This document shows positions 34,465 to 43,275 of a stretch of 64,000 bases of DNA, piece by piece. The position numbers and the translations under genes are program-made. The notes below the pieces were generated by a model. The model searched no databases. It saw only the letters and a program-made list of their open reading frames with translations, and was not told where the DNA came from. Position 1 is the stretch's first letter. Every line of letters starts with the position of its first letter. The DNA comes from Thermasporomyces sp040195635 (GTDB lineage: Bacteria; Actinomycetota; Actinomycetes; Propionibacteriales; Actinopolymorphaceae), in the NCBI RefSeq assembly GCF_040195635.1, contig NZ_JBEFTX010000005.1:1-64000 (forward strand). Direction: 5' to 3'.

Positions 34465-35463
34465 GTGTTCTCGACCACGGGGGTGGTGGACTCGCCCGCC
34501 ACGACGCTCGCCGCGTTGGAGTCCGCAGCGACCGCGTTAGTCGGGCTGCCAGTTCCCGATTCAGGCCTACAGTGGAGAAGATCGCCCGAGCCGGACGATA
34601 CCTACGCCAGGTCCTCGATCCCGACGGTCACCACGACGACGAGAAGGCCCACCGGAGACGGTTCATGACCGCACACCGCGAACCTGACGGCGGCATCTCC
34701 GGCTCCTATTATCTCCGGCCCGAAGCGGCCGCCCGGCTTCAGACGTTGTTCGACACCTATGGCCGCAAACAAGGCGCCGACGACACCCGCACCACCTCCA
34801 TCCGCAACGCCGACGTCCTCATCCAACTCCTCGTCCAAGCCGTCACCGCCGAACTCCTCGTCCTCGTCAACGCCGAAACCCTCACCGACGACGGCGAAGA
34901 GCACCAGGACACCGAGTCAGGCGACACCGACACAGGCGACACCGACAGCCGACAAACCCGGCGCAGGCGAAACTGACAGCGACAACGGACCGTCGCCAGC
35001 GCCAGCGAACCGGGCCGAGGCTACGGCTGGACCGGCAACGGTTGTCCCACCTGCGGACGCCGCACCAGCCGCGAGGTACCCGGACTACTCCTGTCGACCG
35101 GCCACCCACTCCCGGCACCCCATATCCGCCGCCTGGCGAGCACCTCAAACTCACCCGCATCGTGCTCAACGCACGAGCCGGGTCCTCGACCTCGGCTCCA
35201 CCGTCCGCCTCGTCCCACCCTGGATGCGCAAGGCCATCCTCGCCACCCACGCCTACAACACCTGCCCCATCCCCGCCACGTGGTGCGAAATGGACCACGT
35301 TCACCCCTGGGCGATCCACCACAGCACCAAACTCGACGACATCGCACGCGCCTGCGACCATCACAACCGCGACCGCGCCAAAAACGCCCACAACTACAGG
35401 GCCCAACGCCGATCTGACGGCCGCTGGCACATCACCTCAGTCACCCAGCGATACCGCAGCTAG
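34465..35463 (+). pseudogene. Frameshifted DUF222 - HNH endonuclease gene
   Basis: Pieces of one DUF222/HNH protein appear in alternating frames. The N-terminus starts at GTG 34465 (MFSTTG...TLAALESAATALVG). The DUF222 core is in the next frame, about 34570-34976 (RYLRQVLDPDG, SYYLRPEAAARLQTLFDTYG). The C-terminal HNH domain is back in the first frame to 35463: VLDLGSTVRLVPPWMRKAIL, WCEMDHVHPWAI, then ACDHHNRDRAKN. At least two frame changes separate them, so no full-length product can be made. The HNH histidines and asparagine remain. These 13E12-type genes are multi-copy in many actinobacteria and spread with mobile DNA. Sequencing error is an alternative for one shift. Confidence 0.75.
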
Positions 35464-35632
35464 AAGTTGTCGAAGGGAACGAACACCTCCCGCGGTGAGA
35501 AAGATCGCCCGGTGCCGCACGTGAAGCCGGCGCTCCCTCACGACCTCGGCGGCCCGCCACACCGGCCACCGAGGTGGCCGGCGCTCACGCGGGTTGATCG
35601 GCGAACCGGATGTACTTGCGCAGGATGATCGG

Positions 35633-36592
35633 TCACTCGGTGAACTTGTTCCGCCAGACGGCGTTGCCCGGCACCCAGCCGCCATGCTCAAAGTCGACGA
35701 CCGTGCCGTTGGCATCGTCAGTGAACGTGACGGTCAGCCGGCTGGGGTAGTCCGGATCCTGCGCCAGCCAGAAGTCCTGGGCGTAGACCCGCGGCGGATC
35801 CCACGCCGCAACCCGGCCCCAGGATTGATCGGGATACCCGTCGAAGGTGAACACCACGGCACCACCGACCCGCGGCTCTAGCCGCACACCCGTGTACGCC
35901 TCTGGATGGGCGTTGTAACCCGGGCCCCACCACTCGCCCATCCGAAGGGTGAAGATCTCGAACGCAACCGCTGGCGAACAGGAGACGCGCAGCCGATGGC
36001 GCCAGGGTGCGGCAACGGTGTCGACCCGGGCCGGTTGGTCGACCGGCTGGTGGAAGACGAGCCGATTGTGGAACGGGTCGATGACTGCCAGCGTGAGACC
36101 TCGCTCTTCGGACTCGATCGCCGGGTTCAGCGGGTAGTCCTTGCTCTGCAGCTCGTCGTGCAGGGCCTGGACGTCCAGGGTCGTGAGGAGCACGCCGATG
36201 CCGGGACTCCCGTCGCCGTGGTGCTCACTCAGATGAAGCCGGACGTCACCGCGGGAGACCTGGGCGTACATCGGCTGGTGATCCTCGAAGCGCTGTTCCC
36301 AGTCCCTTCCGAAGCCGAGGTAATCGCAGTAGAACGCGTACGCTCGATCAACGTCGAAAATGCGGATGATCGGCACCGCATCGACGGGATCGCCCGGCTT
36401 CGGCTTAGGCCGGTCGTTCCGGGCGGCATCGGGCAGCGACCCGACGAGCGTGTTCCAGTCCCGGGCTCCGAGCTGCCGGGCGGTGAGTTCCAGGGCTGCG
36501 CTGTGACTGATCGTCGTGCCGTCGGCGGCAAGCGCGGTGCGCAGCCGCCTCGCCATCGCCTTGACATCGTCGGCACCAAGGAGGTTGATCAT
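35633..36592 (-). CDS. Glyoxalase-superfamily protein fused to SRPBCC/AHSA1 domain
   Basis: 319 residues from ATG 36592, with GAGAGGA upstream. Residues 1-55 are a small helical domain (DVKAMARRLRTALAADG and ELTARQLGARDWNTLVGSLP) often found before glyoxalase-like domains. Residues 70-185 follow the bleomycin-resistance/glyoxalase fold (IIRIFDVDRAYAFYCDYLGF and LAVIDPFHNRLVFH). Residues 195-319 are an AHSA1-like SRPBCC domain (SPAVAFEIFTLRMGEWWG). The frame stops at FTE-TGA, but reading on gives PIILRKYIRFADQPA to a second TGA at 35585. This looks like a natural tail with Trp TGG changed to TGA. Function unknown, possibly resistance or stress related. Confidence 0.8.
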   Translation of the reverse strand: MINLLGADDVKAMARRLRTALAADGTTISHSAALELTARQLGARDWNTLVGSLPDAARNDRPKPKPGDPVDAVPIIRIFDVDRAYAFYCDYLGFGRDWEQRFEDHQPMYAQVSRGDVRLHLSEHHGDGSPGIGVLLTTLDVQALHDELQSKDYPLNPAIESEERGLTLAVIDPFHNRLVFHQPVDQPARVDTVAAPWRHRLRVSCSPAVAFEIFTLRMGEWWGPGYNAHPEAYTGVRLEPRVGGAVVFTFDGYPDQSWGRVAAWDPPRVYAQDFWLAQDPDYPSRLTVTFTDDANGTVVDFEHGGWVPGNAVWRNKFTE

Positions 36593-36806
36593 CTCGAGTC
36601 CTCTCGCGGTACGCGATCAGGCGCCTGCGTTGCTGGTCGTCCGCAGAAGAGTTCGAGTGATCAGCGGTCCGATGCACGATGACGGGCATTCACCAAACCT
36701 CGGGATCGAGGCGCAGGCGGCCGGCTGCCCTGGCCACTTGGCAGTCTAATCCCGCAGCCTGCGAAAACCGTGGTCGCCCGCCGACCTGTCCAGTCGACAG
36801 GTCAGT

Positions 36807-36845
36807 TCAGCTGGTCAGGTCAGCTGGTCAGGTCAGCTGGTCAGG
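36807..36845. repeat. Three tandem 13-bp repeats at a gene end
   Basis: TCAGCTGGTCAGG occurs three times back to back (36807, 36820, 36833). The last copy supplies the stop codon and final codons of the reductase gene on the minus strand, so the repeats extend its 3' untranslated region. A short CCTGTC-GACAGG hairpin sits next to them at 36785-36801. Confidence 0.9.
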
Positions 36846-38080
36846 TCGCCGAGAGGGACTTGCGGATCGGCCAGACGAGCGCGGTCGACAGTGCTGCCCG
36901 AGCGGATGAGGGCCTGGATGTCGTCCTGCACGTCCCAGACGTTGACGTTCATCCCAGCCACGACCCGGCCATCCCTCAGCCAGAAGGCCACGAACTCCCG
37001 CGCCTTCGCGTCGCCGCGTACAACCACTTCGTCATAGCCATCAGGCCCGACGTCGCCGGCGTACTCCATCCCGAGGTCGTACTGGTCGGAGAAGAAGAAC
37101 GGGATCGCGTCGTACACAGCGTCCGAGCCCAGCATGGACCTGGCGGCAGCGGGACCGCCGTCGTGCGCGTTGGCCCAGTGCTCCACCCGCAGCGTGCGTC
37201 CGAACACCGGCGACTGCCACCGGACGACGTCACCGGCCGCGAAGATGTCGGGGTCGGATGTCTGCAGCCGCGCGTCGGTGACCACACCGTGGGCCACGTC
37301 GAGACCAGCGGACTCCGCCAGCTCGGTGTTGGGTGTGACGCCGACACCGACGACCACGACATCGGCGGGCACCTCCTCACCATCACCGGTCACGACAGCC
37401 GTCACTGTCGCGCCGCCAGGACCGGCACCGCGAAACGCGGTCACACTCTGGCCAAGGCGGAGGTCGACGCCGTTCTCACGATGCAGGTCGGCGAACACCT
37501 CACCCATCTCCCGCCCCAGTGCCGCGAAGAGCGGAGTCGGCTGCGGCTCGATCACGGTCACGGCGGCACCCGCGGCACGGGCGGCAGCTGCCGTCTCGAG
37601 GCCGATCCAGCCGGCACCCACCACGACGACCCGGCGGCCGGCCGCGAACGCCGCACGCAACCGGTTCGAGTCAGCGAGGGTCCGCAGGTACAGGACACCG
37701 TCGAGGTCGCCGCCTGGAATCTTCGGCCGGCGTACGGAGGAACCGGTCGCCAGCAGCAGCTTGTCGTAGGACAACCGGGACCCGTCGGAAAGCTCCACCT
37801 CGTGCGCGTCCCGGTCGATCAGCAGCGCGCGGGCACCGAGCCGCAGCTCGATCCGCTGCTCGTCGTACCACCCCTGCTCGTGGAGATACACAGCGGACGG
37901 TTCGTCGTTGCCGAGCAACACACCCTTGGACAGCGGCGGTCGTTCGTAGGGAAGTTCCGCCTCCTCGCCGACCAGCACGATCCGGCCGTCGAAACCTTCC
38001 GAACGCAGGGCCTCGGCGGCTTTCGCCCCGGCCACGCTGGCGCCGACGATGACGAACGTCTGAGAGGTGTTGTCTGCCAT
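36833..38080 (-). CDS. FAD-dependent NAD(P)H oxidoreductase (ferredoxin-reductase type)
   Basis: 415 residues from ATG 38080. The FAD-binding motif is FVIVGASVAGAKAAEALR, and LPYERPPLSKG is the family hallmark. LLLATGSSVRRPKIPGG and the NAD(P)H-binding VVVVGAGWIGLETAAAARA follow, then TSDPDIFAAGDVVRW. The C-terminal reductase domain has EHWANAHDGGPAAARSMLG. Such reductases pass electrons from NADH to ferredoxin or Rieske proteins serving cytochromes P450 or dioxygenases, or act as apoptosis-inducing-factor-like enzymes. No ferredoxin or oxygenase gene is adjacent, so the partner is unknown. It follows dgt by 10 bp on the same strand. Confidence 0.93.
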   Translation of the reverse strand: MADNTSQTFVIVGASVAGAKAAEALRSEGFDGRIVLVGEEAELPYERPPLSKGVLLGNDEPSAVYLHEQGWYDEQRIELRLGARALLIDRDAHEVELSDGSRLSYDKLLLATGSSVRRPKIPGGDLDGVLYLRTLADSNRLRAAFAAGRRVVVVGAGWIGLETAAAARAAGAAVTVIEPQPTPLFAALGREMGEVFADLHRENGVDLRLGQSVTAFRGAGPGGATVTAVVTGDGEEVPADVVVVGVGVTPNTELAESAGLDVAHGVVTDARLQTSDPDIFAAGDVVRWQSPVFGRTLRVEHWANAHDGGPAAARSMLGSDAVYDAIPFFFSDQYDLGMEYAGDVGPDGYDEVVVRGDAKAREFVAFWLRDGRVVAGMNVNVWDVQDDIQALIRSGSTVDRARLADPQVPLGDLTS

Positions 38081-38090
38081 GCAGCCGAAC

Positions 38091-39386
38091 CTACCGCGTC
38101 AGCTCGGCATGCAGTGCGACCGCGGAGGCGTCGGTGAGCGAGGCCACCTGGTCGATGATCACCCGCAGCCGGGCGGCATCGTCGGCGGCCGCTCTGAAGT
38201 CGTCCTGGAACGCGTGGTCGAGCCCGCGGGGCGCCTGCAGTCGGAGCGCCGCCACCAGCCCGTGGACGATGTCGCGTTGTTCGGACAGGAGCGCCATCCG
38301 CTCACCTGAACGCATCACGTAGCGGGCCGCGATCCCTTTGAGGACGGCGATCTCGACCCTGGTCTCGTGCGGTACGACGAGGGAGGCGTGGTAGCGGGTC
38401 AGCGGCCCCGTGCCGAAGGCGGCATGGGTGGCGCGTTCGGCGGCGACGCAGAACCGGCCGATCAGCTGGCTCGTCATGTCCTTGAGGACCGCGAGGGAGC
38501 GGCGCCGGCCGTCGTAGTCCCCATCCGGCCAGTAGCCGAACCGCCGGAGTCGGCCATAGGCGGCGTCCAGTTCGGCGTCGTCGCAGCCGGGGAGGTACCA
38601 GTCGCGGACGACGTTCCAGACGGTGCCGCGCTCGGCCGCGTCGGTGAGACGCGTCAGCGAGATTCGGCCGGAGACCACTCCGTCCTCGACGTCGTGGACG
38701 GAGTAGGCCACGTCATCGGCGAAGTCCATGACCTGCGCCTCCAGGCATCGTTGCTCGCCGGCGACCCCCTTCCGCAACCAGCTGAACACCTCGAGATCAT
38801 CGGCGTACACGCCCCACTTGCCGCTGATCTCCGCCGGCCCCTCGCCGCGTGCCCAGGGGTACTTCGTGGCCGCGTCGAGCGTGGCTCTGGTCAGGTTGAG
38901 GCCGGCACTTCGCCCGGATCCGGACCCTGCCTCGCCCGGTCCCCCAGCGAAACTCTTGGCCTCCAACCGGGTGAGCAGGCGAAGCGTCTGGGCGTTTCCC
39001 TCGAATCCGCCGATCTGGCTCGCCACCTCGTCGAGGGCGGCCTCGCCGTTGTGGCCGAACGGTGGATGCCCGAGGTCGTGGGCGAGGCTTGCCGTGTCAA
39101 CGACGTCAGGGTCGCAGCCCAGTGCCTGCCCCAGCTCGCGCCCGACCTGGGCGACCTCGAGCGTGTGCGTGAGCCGGGTGCGGACGAAGTCATCCGTTCC
39201 GGGCCCGATGACCTGCGTCTTCGCGGCGAGACGGCGCAGCGCAGCGGAGTGCAGGACCCGGGCGCGGTCGCGGGCGAACGGGGTACGTCCGGCGCTCTTG
39301 GGCGGCTCGACGACCCAGCGCTCGATGTCGGCCGGGCCGTAGCCGAGGCTGCTTTCGGCGGTCGAACGTGCAGGTGGGGAAGGCAT
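38091..39386 (-). CDS. dgt: Deoxyguanosine triphosphate triphosphohydrolase (HD domain)
   Basis: 431 residues from the start at 39386. It hydrolyses dGTP (and perhaps other dNTPs) to the nucleoside and triphosphate in the cytoplasm. The N-terminus RDRARVLHSAALRRLAAKTQ is typical. The HD metal site is in RTRLTHTLEVAQVGRELG and SLAHDLGHPPFGHNGEAALD, and DFADDVAYSVHDVEDG follows. This is the actinobacterial Dgt-like type commonly found next to dnaG or ppdK. Downstream on the same strand, 10 bp away, lies the flavoprotein reductase gene. Confidence 0.93.
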   Translation of the reverse strand: MPSPPARSTAESSLGYGPADIERWVVEPPKSAGRTPFARDRARVLHSAALRRLAAKTQVIGPGTDDFVRTRLTHTLEVAQVGRELGQALGCDPDVVDTASLAHDLGHPPFGHNGEAALDEVASQIGGFEGNAQTLRLLTRLEAKSFAGGPGEAGSGSGRSAGLNLTRATLDAATKYPWARGEGPAEISGKWGVYADDLEVFSWLRKGVAGEQRCLEAQVMDFADDVAYSVHDVEDGVVSGRISLTRLTDAAERGTVWNVVRDWYLPGCDDAELDAAYGRLRRFGYWPDGDYDGRRRSLAVLKDMTSQLIGRFCVAAERATHAAFGTGPLTRYHASLVVPHETRVEIAVLKGIAARYVMRSGERMALLSEQRDIVHGLVAALRLQAPRGLDHAFQDDFRAAADDAARLRVIIDQVASLTDASAVALHAELTR

Positions 39387-39484
39387 CGCCGCCGACCTTA
39401 GATGACGAGCTCGAAGGGAAGTCGCCTGACTCGCGAGTCACCTGAGGAATTGGTCAGCCCGGTCGCCCGTGAGCTCACCGTGCC

Positions 39485-42205
39485 TCAGGCCGTTCCGGTC
39501 GAGGCGTCGGTCTCTGCGAGGACAGCCGCCCGCCCCGCCTCCAGCCGGGCGACAGGCACCCGGAACGGCGAGCAGGACACGTAGTCCAGCCCTGCCTGAT
39601 GGAAGAAGTGCACCGACGCAGGGTCGCCGCCGTGCTCGCCGCACACGCCGATCTCGAGGTCGGCCCGCGCCGCCCGGCCCTCCGCACTGGCAAGGAGTAC
39701 CAGCCGGCCGACCCCCTCGACGTCGAGCGACTCGAACGGCGACACCCCGAAGATCCCCCGGTCGAGGTAGGCCGGGAAGAACTCGCTCTCCACGTCATCG
39801 CGGGACAGGCCCCAGACGGTCTGCGTGAGGTCGTTCGTACCAAAGGAGAAGAACTCCGCGGCCGAGGCGATCCGACCCGCCGTCAACGCCGCACGCGGAA
39901 GCTCGATCATCGTCCCGATCGGGATCGGCAGGGTGAGGCCCCAGCGTTCCAGGACCTCGTGGATCGCGCGGAGAGCTTCCTCGCGCATCAGCTCCAACTC
40001 CTGCACGGCGCCGACCAGCGGGATCATGATCTCGACCCGGGGATCGCCGCCCGCCTGGGCACGGGCGGCCGCCGCCTCCGTCAAAGCCCGCACCTGCATC
40101 GCGTACAACCCGGGGACGACCAGGCCGAGGCGGACGCCACGCAGGCCCAGCATGGGGTTCTGTTCGTGCAGCCTGCGCACCGCGGTGAGCATCCGCCGGT
40201 CGGAGCTGGCCGGGCCGCCGGTTTCACCAGGCTCGTCGCGACGAGCCTCCGCCGTCGCCACCCGGACCGACAGCTCCGTCAGGTCGGGCAGGAACTCGTG
40301 CAAGGGCGGGTCGAGCAGGCGTACGGTCACCGGCAGTCCGTCCATGGCCTCCAGTACGCCCGCGAAGTCCTCCCGCTGCAGCGGCAGCAACGCCGCCAGC
40401 GCCTCCTCCCGTTCCTGGTCGGTCTCGGCCAGGATGAGCCGCTCGACATACCCGCGTCGCTCGCCGAGGAACATGTGCTCCGTACGACACAGGCCGATCC
40501 CGCCCGCACCCATCGAGCGGGCGCGGATCGCGTCGGGTGGCAGGTCGGCGTTCGCCCGCACGGCCAGACGGCGACGGGCGTCCGCGATGGTCATGATCCG
40601 GTGGACGGCGCGAACCAGGTCGTCGGCTTCGTCGCTGCCGGGGTCAAGCTCGCTCTCGAAGTACCGCATCACCGGCGAGTCGACGACAGGAACCTCGCCC
40701 AGGAAGACTTCCCCGGTCGTTCCGTCGAGCGAGATCACGTCGCCCTCGCGCACCTCGACGCCGCCGCGTGCGGTGAAGAACCGCCCCGACGTGTCGACCT
40801 CGAGCTGGTCCGCACCGCACACGCACGTCTTGCCCATGCCGCGTGCGACGACCGCCGCGTGCGAGGTCTTGCCGCCTCTGCTGGTGAGGATGCCGCGCGC
40901 CGCGATCATGCCGTCGAGGTCGTCCGGTGTCGTCTCGCGGCGGACGAGGATGACATCCTCGCCAGCGCGCGCCCTCTCCACGGCCGTCATCGTGGAGAAC
41001 ACCGCCCGGCCGACGGCCGCACCTGGCGAGGCGTTCATCCCGCGGGCGATCCGGTGTCGCTCGGCGCCGCCGTCGAAGCGCGGGAACATCAGCTGGGCCA
41101 GCTGCTCGCCGTCGACCCTGCGCAACGCCTCGTCGTCGTCGATCAGTCCCTCGTCGACGAGCTGGGTGGCGATCCGGAACGCCGCCCCCGCCGTGCGCTT
41201 GCCGACCCTGGTCTGGAGCATCCAGAGCTTGCCGCGCTCGATGGTGAACTCGATGTCGCACAGGTCGCGGTAATGACCTTCGAGCGTCGACATGATGGCG
41301 AGCAGTTCGTCGTAGCAGCGGCGATCGATATGGGCCAGCTCCGTCAGCGGCAGGGTGTTCCGGATTCCGGCGACGACGTCCTCACCCTGCGCGTTGGGCA
41401 GATAGTCGCCGTAGATTCCGCGCGCGCCCGATGCCGGGTCACGGGTGAACGCCACACCGGTGCCCGAATCCCCGCCCAGGTTGCCGAACACCATCGCGAC
41501 CACGTTGACCGCCGTGCCGAGGTCGGCCGGAATGCTTTCCTGCCGGCGATAGGTCACCGCGCGTGGTGCGTTCCAGCTGTCGAATACCGCTCGGACGGCG
41601 GCGTCGAGTTGGTCACGTGGATTCTGCGGGAATTCATGTCCGGTCTCGTCTTCGACAATGCGTTTGTACGCCGCCACCAGATCTCTCAAGGCGTCGGTGT
41701 CCAGGTCGATGTCGTGGGCCGCCCTTCGTTCCGATTTCGCCTTGTCGAGTGCGGCATCGAATCGGGCGCCGTCAATTCCGAGCACCGTCTTTCCGTACAT
41801 CTGGACGAGCCGGCGATAGGAGTCCCACGCGAAGCGTTCGTCATGTGCGCGTGCGGCCAAGCCGTGGACGGAGTCGTCGGTGAGGCCGATGTTGAGAACC
41901 GTGTCCATCATGCCGGGCATGGAGAACTTCGCACCCGAGCGTACGGAGACCAGCAAGGGATCGCGCGGGTCGCCGAGAGTCCTGCTCAGCGTTCTTTCCA
42001 CCGCATGAAGGTGTGCGGTCACCTCGTCGCGGAGTTCGAGCGGTTCTTTTCCGGTTTCGAGGTAGACGCGGCAGGCTTCGGTGGTGATCGTGAATCCAGG
42101 GGGTACCGGAAGGCCGAGCCTGGTCATCTCGGCGAGGTTCGCGCCTTTCCCGCCGAGAAGGTCCTTCATGTCCTTGTTGCCGTGGGAAAAGTCATAGGTG
42201 TACAT
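39485..42205 (-). CDS. ppdK: Pyruvate, phosphate dikinase
   Basis: 906 residues from ATG 42205 with AGAGGGGG nine bases upstream; the frame opens further back at 42247. It interconverts pyruvate, ATP and phosphate with PEP, AMP and PPi. The N-terminal nucleotide domain begins YDFSHGNKDMKDLLGGKGAN and contains FSMPGMMDTVLNIGLTD. The swivelling phosphohistidine domain has TSRGGKTSHAAVVARGMGK, whose His carries the phosphate. The C-terminal PEP/pyruvate barrel includes GIGLCRTEHMFL and GVCGEHGGDPASV with the catalytic Cys. No PPDK regulatory protein gene is adjacent. Probably monocistronic. Confidence 0.97.
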   Translation of the reverse strand: MYTYDFSHGNKDMKDLLGGKGANLAEMTRLGLPVPPGFTITTEACRVYLETGKEPLELRDEVTAHLHAVERTLSRTLGDPRDPLLVSVRSGAKFSMPGMMDTVLNIGLTDDSVHGLAARAHDERFAWDSYRRLVQMYGKTVLGIDGARFDAALDKAKSERRAAHDIDLDTDALRDLVAAYKRIVEDETGHEFPQNPRDQLDAAVRAVFDSWNAPRAVTYRRQESIPADLGTAVNVVAMVFGNLGGDSGTGVAFTRDPASGARGIYGDYLPNAQGEDVVAGIRNTLPLTELAHIDRRCYDELLAIMSTLEGHYRDLCDIEFTIERGKLWMLQTRVGKRTAGAAFRIATQLVDEGLIDDDEALRRVDGEQLAQLMFPRFDGGAERHRIARGMNASPGAAVGRAVFSTMTAVERARAGEDVILVRRETTPDDLDGMIAARGILTSRGGKTSHAAVVARGMGKTCVCGADQLEVDTSGRFFTARGGVEVREGDVISLDGTTGEVFLGEVPVVDSPVMRYFESELDPGSDEADDLVRAVHRIMTIADARRRLAVRANADLPPDAIRARSMGAGGIGLCRTEHMFLGERRGYVERLILAETDQEREEALAALLPLQREDFAGVLEAMDGLPVTVRLLDPPLHEFLPDLTELSVRVATAEARRDEPGETGGPASSDRRMLTAVRRLHEQNPMLGLRGVRLGLVVPGLYAMQVRALTEAAAARAQAGGDPRVEIMIPLVGAVQELELMREEALRAIHEVLERWGLTLPIPIGTMIELPRAALTAGRIASAAEFFSFGTNDLTQTVWGLSRDDVESEFFPAYLDRGIFGVSPFESLDVEGVGRLVLLASAEGRAARADLEIGVCGEHGGDPASVHFFHQAGLDYVSCSPFRVPVARLEAGRAAVLAETDASTGTA

Positions 42206-42343
42206 GACACGCAACCCCCTCTGCGCCGCAGCTGCGGGTGCACACAACGGCTCAGCAGCTACGACAGTAATGCCAGGAGAATGCGCTGCCAGATCTTTTC
42301 GACGAGCCAGTGCGGAAACAACCGGCGGCCCGAAAGGAGAAGG

Positions 42344-43141
42344 TCAGGCTTGGGTGGGAATCTCCGGTCGGGGCAGAATGCCGGTCGCCTGGCGCACCAT
42401 CCGCAAGGTGACCGTGGTCGCGAGGTCGCTCGCCGGCAGCGCGGGTACACCGTAGAGCCGCCGCGCCCACCCCGGCAGCGAGGAGAACGCGAGGACGTTG
42501 AGCGACGGAACGCCCAGTCGCAGGGGCGCCAGTTTCCACGGCAGCGGCGGATGGAAGCTGTGGACCAGGCCGCGCCGGGCTTCGGTACATGCGTACAACT
42601 TCGGGCGGATCTCGGCGAAGAAGTCGGCAAGAGCGGCGCGGGAGGCCGGGGCGTCCTCGCGCTTTATTCCGATCACCTCGGCGGCACGGCGGCTCTCCGC
42701 CACGTAGGTGTCGGCGTCGGCGTCGGTGCGGAGTGCTCCGGATCGCCGCGCGATGTCGACGTAGGAGTCGATCTCCGCGCAGTGGACCCAGAGCAGGCCT
42801 TCGGGTTCGTCGAGTCGGAAGGTCTCACCGGTGTCGGGGTCGTAGCCGGTGAGGGCCGCGTGGATGGCGCGGACGCGGGCGGCCGCGCGTTCGACCTCGG
42901 CGGACGTGCCGTAGGTGCGGACCGTCACGAACTCGGCCGTACGCAGGAACCGCGCCCACGCGCGCTTGCGGTCGAAGAGCGCGGAGTTCTGGTAGGTCGC
43001 CCGCATCACCCGCGGATAGAGCGACTGCAGGTAGAGAGCCCGGAGTCCGGCGACCCAGAGGATGGGCTCGGTGTGCACCCGCCAGGTGACCGACCCCGGC
43101 CCGAAGAGTCCGGTGTCGGTGCGAGGGGCGGTCCTTCCCAC
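42344..43141 (-). CDS. DUF2236 / MpaB-like oxygenase family protein
   Basis: 265 residues. The sequence follows the DUF2236 (latex-clearing protein / mpaB) helical family: LFGPGSVTWRVHTEPILWVA near the N-terminus, ALYLQSLYPRVMRATYQNSA, and LLWVHCAEIDSYVDIAR with the conserved tryptophan-histidine. Family members such as Lcp bind a b-type heme through these histidines and act as oxygenases, but most bacterial copies have no known substrate. No export signal is present. It lies downstream of phoD copy 1, behind a strong terminator hairpin (43204-43251), so it is probably transcribed on its own. Confidence 0.85.
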   Translation of the reverse strand: MGRTAPRTDTGLFGPGSVTWRVHTEPILWVAGLRALYLQSLYPRVMRATYQNSALFDRKRAWARFLRTAEFVTVRTYGTSAEVERAAARVRAIHAALTGYDPDTGETFRLDEPEGLLWVHCAEIDSYVDIARRSGALRTDADADTYVAESRRAAEVIGIKREDAPASRAALADFFAEIRPKLYACTEARRGLVHSFHPPLPWKLAPLRLGVPSLNVLAFSSLPGWARRLYGVPALPASDLATTVTLRMVRQATGILPRPEIPTQA

Positions 43142-43203
43142 GGTGTCGACACTACCGCCGTCTGACCAACCGCTGTCGGGCCAACCACCGTTCCGACCAA
43201 CCG

Positions 43204-43251
43204 CCGTTGGATGAGGGCGCCCCTTGCGTGAGGGGCGCCCTCATCCAACGG
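43204..43251 (-). terminator. 21-bp perfect hairpin after phoD copy 1
   Basis: CCGTTGGATGAGGGCGCCCCT (43204-43224) with its exact complement at 43231-43251 and a 6-nt TGCGTG loop. It lies 25 bp past the stop of the phosphatase gene ending at 43276 on the minus strand. No T-tract, which is common for actinobacterial terminators. Confidence 0.8.
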
Positions 43252-43275
43252 GAGCGATCGGCCCGCTCCCCCACG

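Noticed and set aside
39599..43165. A 1188-codon open frame on the plus strand
   Set aside because: Antisense to ppdK and the DUF2236 gene, which are unmistakable; the frame is open only because of third-position GC.
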